NCBI GenBank assembly: GCA_025362195.1
Contig: JANYHV010000187.1
Location: 1-38,006 of the forward strand
Length of the DNA: 38,006 nucleotides
Direction of reading: 5' to 3'
Origin: Fimbriiglobus sp.
Lineage (GTDB): Bacteria; Planctomycetota; Planctomycetia; Gemmatales; Gemmataceae
The notes beneath the pieces are model-generated. The model was given only the letters and a program-made list of their open reading frames with translations. It was not told the DNA's origin and did no database searches. The position numbers and the translations under genes are program-made. Below are positions 1 through 7,200 of this stretch, one piece after another (the first letter of the stretch is position 1; each line of letters begins with the position of its first letter).

Positions 1-69
1 CCATGTCCTAGATTCGGTTCGCCCGCGCGGGCCGGGAGGGGCGAGGTCGCCTTCCTTGGGTGGGCCGCA

Positions 70-169
70 GACGCCGAACCAGGCGCTGCAGCAGACCGCC
101 GGGGCGTGACGGCTTTCCGAGGTTCAACGGCTCTGCAGCCCCGCCGGCTGCTGAGCGGGGTCGTTCGGC
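70..169 (+). repeat. attC-like site A
   Basis: Imperfect palindrome with end boxes GCCGAAC and GTTCGGC. Read inward, the left arm is CAGGC, GCT, an extra G, CAGCAG, an extra A, then a GC stem. The right arm pairs with GCT, CAGCAG and the GC stem but lacks the extra G and A. Two extrahelical bases on one arm plus an unpaired spacer next to the end boxes is the folded architecture of integron attC sites. The classical end box is GTTRRRY, and the C in GTTCGGC departs from it. An ISAs1 element inserted just after the right box. Confidence 0.75.
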
Positions 170-175
170 AGGCCG

Positions 176-1438
176 CAGGGCCATTCCTTGATTGATCTTG
201 GCGGGGGTCGTGAGGTTGGGTACTGCGGGGGCTTCTCGCCCGTCGCTCCCGAAGTGGTGCGATGACCGCCCCCGCTTGCTCGAAGTCCTGGCCGACGTGC
301 CCGACCCCCGGTCCCGGCACGGCCAGATCCACCCCCGGTCCGCGATCCTCGGCCTCGTCGCCCTGGCCATGCTCCAGGGCCGCACCAGCCTGACCGCCAT
401 CAGCCGGTTCGGACGCCAGCACGGCCCGCCACTTGCCTGGGCCCTCGGGTTCCGACGCGGCAAGACGCCCACCGTCTCCACCCTCTCCCGGACGCTCCGA
501 CGCTTCGACGCCGGCGAACTCGAGGCCGTCTTCGCCCGCTGGATCCAGAGCCGCGTCGCCGACCGGCCGTTCGGGCACATCTCGCGCGACGGCAAGACCT
601 TGCGCGGCAGCCGGGACGGCACCGTCCCCGGCGTCCACCTCGTCGCCGCCTACGCCCCGCACGTCCAGGCCGTCCTCCGCCAGGTCCGCGTCGATGCCAA
701 GACGAACGAGCACAAGGCCGCCCTGGAACTCCTGGGCGTGCTACCCGCGCGGGGCAAGGTCGTCGTCGGCGACGCCATGTTCTGCCAGCGCGACGTGGCC
801 GCGGCGGTCGCCGGCGCGGGCGGGGATTACGTCCTGTTCGTCAAGGACAACCAGAAGGCATTGAAGGCCGACATCGAGGCCGGCCTGACGTTCGAGGACT
901 CCGCCCGCCGCCTGGCGGCGGCGGCCCCCCCCTACGGACCGCCCGCCCCTGTCGGCCGAGGCCGAGGCGCGGACGGCCAGTGAGGGCGACAAGGGGCACG
1001 GCCGGCGGGAGCGCCGGACCCTCCGGCTGACGCCGATCCTAACGGTTCACGGGCGGTGGAAGGGCTTGAAACAAGGGTTCCGGCTGACGCGGGAGCGGAC
1101 GGTCGGGGGCAAGACGACCGTCCGGGTCGCGTACGGGATCACGACGCTGACGGGCGTGCGGGGGACGGCGAAGGCCCTGCTGAAGTTGACCCGGGACCAC
1201 TGGGCGATCGAAAATAGTTTGCACGACGTGCGGGACGTGACGCTCCGGGAGGACGCCTGCCGGGTGCGGAGCGGGAGCGCGCCGCAGGTGCTCGCGGCGG
1301 TCCGGAGCGCGGTCGTTCACTTGCTGTCCGGGGTCGCGGCGAAGAGCCGTCCGGAGGCCCTTGAGTACCTGCAAATCAATCCCGACGAGGCCCGAAGCCT
1401 GATCGGCATCCCGCAGCCCCAATAAAGGAATGGCCCTG
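176..1438 (+). mobile_element. ISAs1-family insertion sequence, 1263 bp
   Basis: The transposase gene is bracketed by matching ends: CAGGGCCATTCCTT at the left and its reverse complement at the right. The inverted match extends to 18 bp (172-189 against 1425-1442) because of the flanks. A 10-bp direct repeat with one mismatch flanks the element (CGGCAGGCCG at 166-175, CGGCAGGCAG at 1439-1448), fitting the 8-10 bp target duplications known for this family. The ends are intact, so the insertion looks fairly recent. The target lies at the right edge of attC-like site A. Confidence 0.85.
192..1425 (+). pseudogene. ISAs1-family DDE transposase, frameshifted at a C8 run
   Basis: The first frame (TTG start at 192, stop at 981-983) holds the N-terminal family domain (LADVPDPRSRHG), the first catalytic Asp in DGKTLRGS and the second in GDAMFCQRD. 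The second frame continues with DKGHGRRERR and ends with the catalytic Glu region HWAIENSLHDVRDV, stopping at 1423-1425. The two halves join without loss if one C is removed from the eight-C run at 925-932, giving about 410 aa, a normal family length. Either a one-base insertion killed the gene, or slippage on the homopolymer yields some full-length enzyme. The sequence alone cannot decide. Confidence 0.8.
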
Positions 1439-1478
1439 CGGCAGGCAGCACCGCGGAGCCAGAACGCGCGGCCGGTAC

Positions 1479-1507
1479 TTGACGGGCAGTCCACGCGGTG
1501 TGATGAT
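1479..1507 (+). promoter_or_regulatory. candidate sigma-70-like promoter in a gene-less cassette
   Basis: TTGACG, 17 nt, then GATGAT, matching 5/6 and 4/6 of the consensus hexamers. It lies in the ~100-nt stretch between the ISAs1 element and attC-like site B, which has no credible gene, and points toward the cassette genes. Array cassettes are usually promoterless, so such an element could drive those downstream. In GC-rich planctomycetes this consensus is a weak guide. Confidence 0.3.
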
Positions 1508-1543
1508 CGGGCTTCATCGTGCGGATCATCGGCAGGAGCGCCC

Positions 1544-1642
1544 GACGCCGAACCAGGCGCTGCAGCCGACGGCGGGGGCAGTAAGGTTGCACAGGGTTTG
1601 AAGCTCAGTCGCCCCCGCCGCGGCTGAGCTGGGTCGTTCGGC
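1544..1642 (+). repeat. attC-like site B
   Basis: Same architecture as site A: GCCGAAC/GTTCGGC end boxes, CAGGC spacer, GCT, extra G, six-base stem, extra A, ten-base GC stem (CGGCGGGGGC with GCCCCCGCCG). The six-base stem is CAGCCG paired with CGGCTG, where sites A and C have CAGCAG with CTGCTG. Both arms changed together and pairing is kept. Its right end is 20 nt before the GTG of the next gene. Confidence 0.78.
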
Positions 1643-1662
1643 GGCAGAAGGCGAGGTCGAGC

Positions 1663-1923
1663 GTGAGCGATTGGGCGTTCTGGAGGGCATACCTTCTGGG
1701 GTACGGTTCGGCGGCCATCGTCGCTCTGTCGGGCCTCGCCATCAGTGGCTTGGCCGACGTACCAGTGGTGCGCGAGGTGGCCTCAACCGCGTCGGTCTTC
1801 GTCGGGATCGCGGTCGGGGTCCGTGCCGGCTACAGGGCCGGGGTGCGGCAGTCGGGTATGGCCGGGTCGGGGCGAGTCCCGGACGCCGAACCAGGCGCTG
1901 CAGCAGACGGCGGGGGCGTGTAG
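1663..1923 (+). CDS. small two-helix membrane protein (cassette gene)
   Basis: An 86-aa protein not recognised as a known family. GTG start with a CGAGG ribosome-binding sequence about 6 nt upstream. Two hydrophobic stretches (about residues 17-35 and 41-57) suggest two membrane helices, followed by a basic segment. The last ~13 residues (PDAEPGAAADGGGV) are encoded by the left arm of attC-like site C, and the stop lies inside that site. This is common in integron cassettes, where the attC overlaps the 3' end of the gene. It lies alone between sites B and C, in their orientation. Small membrane proteins of unknown role are frequent cassette cargo. Confidence 0.6.
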   Translation: MSDWAFWRAYLLGYGSAAIVALSGLAISGLADVPVVREVASTASVFVGIAVGVRAGYRAGVRQSGMAGSGRVPDAEPGAAADGGGV

Positions 1924-1981
1924 GCTTTCTCAGGCGTGTAAGCTCCTCGGCCCCCGCCGCTGCTGAGCTGTGTCGTTCGGC
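1882..1981 (+). repeat. attC-like site C
   Basis: GCCGAAC and GTTCGGC end boxes, CAGGC spacer against a six-base opposite spacer, GCT, extra G, CAGCAG paired with CTGCTG, extra A, and a perfect ten-base GC stem. It contains the stop codon of the preceding small gene and ends 30 nt before the ATG of the next. The loop (about 1917-1949) differs from the other copies while the arms are kept, as expected for a site recognised by structure. Confidence 0.8.
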
Positions 1982-2011
1982 AGTCTGAGACACATTACCC
2001 AAGGAGTGATC

Positions 2012-2683
2012 ATGTTCCTGATGCAATGGTTTGGCCGTTCTCGCAACAACCCTGTGGTGCGATGCACCCTCCGCTTCGAGCGTCTCGAAGCCCGTGACGT
2101 ACCCGCCCAGTTGTACGCTGTGAACCCGGTGGCGGACCAAGTGCCGTTCCTACCGGCCCCCGCTGCCAGCGGTCACGATATCTGGCTTGTGGACTCGGCG
2201 ACGACTCCCCCCGCAAACACTGCCGACTACGGCGCTGCGGCCCCCGCTGCTGTGATCTTGGTCGATGAGAAGGACCGGCCCGCCCCGCCGGAGGGCGTGG
2301 ACCCGCACAAGTGGGAGCTCGGCTGGGATCCTGCGAAGAAAAAATATGTCGAGAGTGAGGCCGACACTGCGCTGCGGCTGGAGAAACAGCAGGATATCAA
2401 ACTCAAGCGGTACTTCCCCAAAGATGCCAAGGAAAAAGGCGACTTCGTGGATGAGAAGGGCGTCATCTACGACGGGTGCAGCCCGCCGAAGACCGAGTTC
2501 TTCGATAAGCAATTGGATAACTACAAGAAGTCGCTGGACGAACACTTGGCTCACCCGACCGTGGACAAGGTCGTGATCGATACAACGGGCCTCAACCTGA
2601 CTGAGGCCCAGTTAAAGCAGATCGACGACGACATCAAATCGCTGCCTAAAGACAAGCAAGACAAAATCGTTCGTATCAAGTAG
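2012..2683 (+). CDS. secreted LExRxxP-motif protein (cassette gene 1 of 2)
   Basis: A 223-aa protein. ATG 2012 was chosen because AAGGAG lies 5 nt upstream (2001-2006). The basic N-terminus carries FERLEARDVPA (residues 22-32), the same class of motif as in the giant surface protein and in the beta-rich surface protein of this window, so export is likely. The rest is unlike them: charged, Lys-rich, not repetitive. Its C-terminal half (about residues 140-223) is a compact alternating segment (TVDKVVIDTTGLNLTEAQL) that resembles C-terminal nuclease domains of polymorphic toxins. That is a guess from pattern, not a recognised family. The base composition is visibly lower in GC than its neighbours, suggesting acquisition. 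A second gene follows after 26 nt. Confidence 0.65.
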   Translation: MFLMQWFGRSRNNPVVRCTLRFERLEARDVPAQLYAVNPVADQVPFLPAPAASGHDIWLVDSATTPPANTADYGAAAPAAVILVDEKDRPAPPEGVDPHKWELGWDPAKKKYVESEADTALRLEKQQDIKLKRYFPKDAKEKGDFVDEKGVIYDGCSPPKTEFFDKQLDNYKKSLDEHLAHPTVDKVVIDTTGLNLTEAQLKQIDDDIKSLPKDKQDKIVRIK

Positions 2684-2709
2684 CCGGCACGACACGAAGG
2701 GGCGACGAC

Positions 2710-3123
2710 ATGGGAATGAGTACAGTGACATACTGCGGGCGGCAGTTCGCCGCCCCGGACGGGTTGCTGGAAATCTGGTTGCACGCGGTTGCGGACGAGA
2801 TCGGCCACAGTGCCAACGCAACGACTTGGCTGGAAGAGTTGCGAGAAGACTGGCACGATCAGGCAACCCTGGGCTTCGGCTTTGGCATCGTGCCAAACCT
2901 GGACAAGTGGGCCGCAGACAAGCCGCGAATAGACATCATACGGGAACTATTTCAGGCTGTTTTGAATCGTTTCAAGCCGCCGGGTTCCGTGTTTTCGGGC
3001 ACCCAGCGCGATAGTTTAGGGCTAGGCGGCGGTCAGTCAGCGGTCGGTGCAACGGGGAGTTACGACATCAATGATGTCGCCGCGTTGGGCCAACGATTCA
3101 TCGACCTGTTGAGTGGCGGGTAG
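2710..3123 (+). CDS. 137-aa hypothetical protein, possible immunity partner (cassette gene 2 of 2)
   Basis: Not recognised. ATG with AAGGGG 6-11 nt upstream. The sequence is cytoplasmic in character: no signal peptide or membrane segment, and an alpha-helical Trp-rich, acidic N-terminal half (LLEIWLHAVADEIG, TTWLEELREDWHD) with a Gly-rich C-terminal tail. It shares a cassette and probably a transcript with the upstream secreted protein. A short soluble gene directly after a secreted protein with an unrelated C-terminal domain is the usual layout of an effector/immunity pair, so that role is proposed. The alternative is simply an orphan cassette gene. Confidence 0.6.
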   Translation: MGMSTVTYCGRQFAAPDGLLEIWLHAVADEIGHSANATTWLEELREDWHDQATLGFGFGIVPNLDKWAADKPRIDIIRELFQAVLNRFKPPGSVFSGTQRDSLGLGGGQSAVGATGSYDINDVAALGQRFIDLLSGG

Positions 3124-3220
3124 GTAACTCAGCGGCGCTCGAGAACGAATCCGGTCCTACGAGTGCGGTCAACCTACTACCCAGGCGGCGGGTAAGTCAG
3201 CAGCAGCGAATCCCCGGTAC

Positions 3221-3319
3221 GCAGCCGAACCAGGCGCTGCAGCCGACGGCGGGTGCAGCAGTTTTCACAGGGTTTGACGGCTCCGATGCCCCCGCCGCGG
3301 CTGAGCTGGGTCGTTCGGC
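3221..3319 (+). repeat. attC-like site D
   Basis: GCCGAAC/GTTCGGC end boxes, CAGGC spacer, GCT, extra G, CAGCCG paired with CGGCTG, extra A, and a GC stem with one substitution on the left arm. Loop unlike the other copies. It lies about 100 nt after the preceding stop codon and 17 nt before the next start. Confidence 0.78.
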
Positions 3320-3336
3320 GGCCGGAGGGCGATGGC

Positions 3337-3714
3337 GTGGTGCGGCTTTCGGAACAGGAGATCGCCCGCCACGCGGCCGCTTGGGCGGACGAACTGTTCT
3401 CCGCCGGACCGGCGGTCGCCCGGGTGCTGGTCCGGTACGACGGCCGCCCCGACCACGCGGCCCGCCGCCGCAACAAGTCGGCCGCGGTCCGCGCCGAGCG
3501 GGCGGTGGCGGCGGCCCTGGCGGCCGGCGACCTGCCCGCCGCCGACGCGGCGGCCAGCGAGCTGGCCGGGCGGCCGGAGGGCGGGTTGGCCTGGTGCGCG
3601 GACCTGGCGGTGCTAGCGGCCGTGCTGGCCGAGCGGCTGCGGCGGGGCGAGTACTGCAACGTCGATGGGCTGCTGCACGAGTCGGCCGTGACCGTGACCG
3701 TGTGGCGCGAGTGA
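3337..3714 (+). CDS. 125-aa hypothetical protein (cassette gene)
   Basis: Not recognised. GTG 3337 was selected because GGAGG (3324-3328) lies 8 nt upstream; an alternative GTG follows one codon later. An upstream extension would read through attC-like site D and is unlikely. The protein is Ala/Arg-rich and mostly helical (EQEIARHAAAWADELF, then AAALAAGDLPAADAAAS), with no signal peptide or membrane helix. It is the only gene between site D and a truncated attC-like sequence that starts 7 nt after its stop, again the single-gene cassette layout. Confidence 0.6.
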   Translation: MVRLSEQEIARHAAAWADELFSAGPAVARVLVRYDGRPDHAARRRNKSAAVRAERAVAAALAAGDLPAADAAASELAGRPEGGLAWCADLAVLAAVLAERLRRGEYCNVDGLLHESAVTVTVWRE

Positions 3715-3721
3715 GGTCGCG

Positions 3722-3738
3722 GACGCCGGACCAGATGG
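3722..3738 (+). repeat. truncated attC-like left arm
   Basis: GACGCCGGACCAGATGG closely matches the left end of the other sites (GACGCCGAACCAGGCGC) and sits exactly where the next site is expected, just after the cassette gene stop. The rest of the palindrome is missing; the following sequence is IS debris, so the array appears to have been cut here. Confidence 0.45.
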
Positions 3739-4223
3739 TGTGTTTTCGCGGGGCGAGTTTTGACCCCTTCGGCTAACGCCCGTAGCAAGCGTCGGGGCCT
3801 CGCGCGGCTCGGCGGAGGTCTCGATCTCCTCGACAGTGGTGGCCCCCGAGTGCATCGCGGTCAGGGCGATGACGAGGATGTCGTCGAGTCTAGTGCGGGC
3901 GTGGGACGCGCGGGTCCGACAGCCCCGCGTAAGAGTCGAACAGCGTCCGCCGAGCCGTGCGAGCACCCCCCGGAATTCCGCCACGACACCTCGAACCGCG
4001 CCAGTCCGGCGGGTAAAAATGTGCCGGCCCTGCCCCGTCAGGGTGCCCCGCCCGGCGTGCCCGCTGCCCGGCACCAACTTCAAAGGCGCACGCCCGGTTG
4101 ATGGTCGTCTGCGCCGCGTCGGACACGACCCCGTGCCGCCCCGCCCGATCTCGTACCCCGGCGGCGACGACGCCTGAACGGGCGACGATCGCGCCGATCG
4201 GTCGCCCGCCCCAACGCGGGGGG
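3739..4223. other. gene-free stretch with mobile-element debris
   Basis: No intact gene seen. The minus strand holds one recognisable transposase fragment (about 3800-3900) and short, frame-broken pieces around it. A minus-strand reading near 4060-4125 (SDAAQTTINRACAFEVG) also looks like transposase remains but cannot be assigned. The giant surface-protein gene ends at 4224 from the other side. Confidence 0.4.
3798..3900 (-). pseudogene. ISAs1-like transposase fragment
   Basis: Minus-strand reading contains RLDDILVIALTAMHSGATT followed by VEEIE, which matches the N-terminal segment of ISAs1-type transposases (typically H-x-LLDILVIAL-x-A-x-x-x-G). Flanking residues do not follow the family, so only a short core survives. 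It is a different, more decayed copy than the element at 176-1438 and lies in the opposite orientation. Confidence 0.45.
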
Positions 4224-7200
4224 TTAGCCGACGTAGACCGCTCCGGTGAAGTTCGCGTCCTCGGCGTAGAACTCGTCCAGCTTGCGGCCGGTCACGGGAT
4301 CGAACACCCGGACGACGGGCACGTCCGGGGCGGCCGACCCGGTCACGACTTCGACGCGGCCGTCGCCGGTAATGTCGAGGGCCGTCAGGCTCACGCCGCC
4401 GCGCGCCGCCGGGTCGCCGGCGAAGAAGTTGGCCACCGGCACCAACCCCGCCCCGGCGATCAGGCTCGCCCCGCTGACGGCGAGAACCCGCGGCGCGCCG
4501 CCCGGGCCGGCCCCGAGGATCAGGTCGGTGCGGCCGTCGCCGTCCACGTCCCCGGCGGCGACGTACACGCCGTTCCGCAGGGTCGATTCAAACGCGAAGA
4601 AGTCGGCGACCAGGTGGCGCGGGGTGCCGGCCAGGCTGGTCCCGTCGACGACGGCGACGCGGGGGCCGCCGCCGACCCCGGCCGCGACGACGAGGTCGGG
4701 CACGCCGTCGTTGTTGAAGTCCCCGGCGGCCACGCGGGCACCGCCGCGGAAGGCCGGGTCGTCGATGCCGAAGAAGTCGGCGAGCAGTCGCGTCGGGTCG
4801 CCGCCGCGGAAGACGCGGACCCGCGGGCCACCTCCGACGTCCGGCGACACGACGAGGTCGGCCCGGCCGTCGTTGTCGAAGTCGCCCGCGGCGAGGAACA
4901 AGCCGCCGGTGAAGCCGGCCTCGAAGGCGAGGTAGTCGCGCAGGACCGCGCCGGTGCTGCCGTCGTAGATCACGACCCGCGGCTCCTGGCCGGGGCCGGC
5001 CGCGACGACGATGTCCGGGATGGCGTCGCCGTTGAAGTCGGCCGTCAGCGAGCGGACGCCGGGGTTGATCGTGCCGGCCGCGACCGGGCTGCCGGCGAAC
5101 GGGGTGAGGCGGAAGCGCTCCTGGCCCTGCGTCAGGTCGAACACTCGGACGGTGCCGCCGTTCGCCCCGTCGGCCGTGGTCAGGAACTGCGTCAGGCGGG
5201 TGGTGTTGATGCTGCCGAGGGCGACGAAGTCGGGCACCAGGCGGCCCGTCGGCCGATTGACCCCGGTCGGGACGGTCGCGGCGGCAACCGGCGTGCCGGC
5301 CAAGAAGTCGCGCTTACTCGGGTCGGTCGGCCCGACCGGCGGCGGGGTCGGGGCGGGGATGACCGGGAGCGGCGGCAGCGGGCCGACCGGGGCCGGCCGG
5401 GGCAGCAGTTCGCCGAAGTTGTTGCCGACCGAGGCCGTGCCGGACGCCAGCGGAATGCCGGTGATCCCATCGACTCCGGTGAGGCTGCCGCCGGCGCTGC
5501 CGACGGCGTTGCGGCCCTGGCGGTACGGCGACGGTTGGGCTTCGCTCAAGGCGTAAGTGCCCGGCCGCAGCCCGGCGAACAGGTAGCCGCCCTGGCCGTC
5601 GGTCACGGCCGCGAGGCTGACCGGGTTGCCGCGGTCGTCGGTCCCGGTCAGGGCGACGCGGACCCCGGCAAGCGGTTGTTCGCCGGCGTCGAACACGCCG
5701 TTGTTGTTGGCATCGACGTAGACCGCGCCGCGGACCGAGGCGGGCAGGAGTTCGCCGAAGTTGAACGGCCCGCGCACCTGGAACGGGGCCGTCTCGACGT
5801 TCGAGAAGTCGTCGTCGGCCACGACCGTCGACGCCGGCAACAGGGGGTCGCCGTTCTGCTCGCGGCCGTCGAGGAAGCCGGCCGGTTGGGCCTCGCGGAG
5901 GCCGTACACGCCGGGGGGGATCGGTACGAACTCGTACTTCCCGTCGGCCCCCGTCGTGCGCGTCAGCCCGCCCGGCACGTCGGCCGCGGTCAGCGGGCGG
6001 ACGCCGAGAATCGGGTCGTTGACGAAGCCGCGGATCGTCACCACGACACCCGCAATCGGGGCCTCGCCGGGGTCGAAGACCCCGTTGTTGTTCGCGTCCA
6101 CGAAGGCGAAGCCGAACGGGTCGGCCGGCGGGACTTCGCCGAAGTTGTAGTCGGTGCCGGCTTGCGAACTGCCGTTGGGGTTGTTGGCGAGCGTCAGGCG
6201 GAACTCGTTCTTGACGACGGCTTCGCCGCCGAGCGAACCGAGGTTGTCCGCCGCGTCGTAGAAGCCGCCGTCGCCGATGCTCTGCGGCAGCGGCGGTTGC
6301 GTTTCGGTGACGCGGTAGTTGCCGGGGAACAGGTTGTCGAAGGTGTAACTGCCGTCGGCCGCGGTCGTCGCCACGCGGGTGACCGGGTTGCCGAGCAGGT
6401 CGGTGCCGGTGAGGGTGACGACGATGCCCGCGATGCCCGTGTCCGGGCGGGGGCCGGCCGTGGTGCGCGTCGCGTTCAGGTCGTAGTCCTGGTAGACGAA
6501 GCCACTGACCCGGCCGAGGGTCTCGCCGAAGTTCTGGCCGGTCAGCCCGGCCGGGGTGAGCGCGAAGGCCCGCACGGTGGCCGGAGTACCTGGGCTGTTG
6601 CCGTACCCCGCCGGTTGCGATTCGGTGACGGTGTAGTTCCCCGCCGGCAGGTTGCCGAACGTGTACCCGCCGTCGGGGCCGGTCGTCACCACGCCGACGA
6701 CGTTGCCTTGCGCGTCGCGCAGGGTGACCACGACGCCGGGCAGGCGCGGCTCGCCGGCTTGCGGGGTGCCGTCGCCGGTGTCGTCGCGGAAGACGGTCCC
6801 GGACACGGCCGCGCCGCGCTCGCCGAAGTTGTTGCCGGTCGCGGTGACGCCGGCCGGGAGGGCGATCCCGGTCAGCGTGTCGCCCGCGACGGTGCCGCCC
6901 TGGGTGCCAGGGGAGTTGGTCCCCTGGGCGTACCCGGCCGGCTGGGTCTCGACGACGGCGTAAGTCCCGGCCGGCAGGTTGCCGAAGCGGTAGGTGCCGT
7001 TGAAGGCGGTCAGTGCCGTGGCGACGGTCACGTCGTCGGGCGTGCCGAGGGTGCCGTCCGGGCCGGCCGCGATCAGCGTGACCGTAACGCCCGAGAGGAC
7101 CGGGTCCGTGCCGGCCGTCAACGTACCGTCGGCGTTGCGGTCGAAGTAAACGGTGCCGGCAATCGCCGCCGGGGTCTCGCCGAAGTTCAGCCCCGTCCGC

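Noticed and set aside
192-983. The first ISAs1 frame as a separate short transposase gene
   Set aside because: It lacks the catalytic Glu region, which follows intact in the next frame, so it is half of one gene and not an independent protein.
1544-3319. The palindromic repeats as intrinsic terminators or MITEs
   Set aside because: No T-tract follows the stems, they sit immediately before genes as well as after them, they carry no target duplications of their own, and they keep asymmetric extrahelical bases. attC sites explain this better.
70-3319. The repeats as a CRISPR array
   Set aside because: Spacing is irregular (about 0.2 to 1.5 kb), the intervals contain genes, and the repeat interiors vary.
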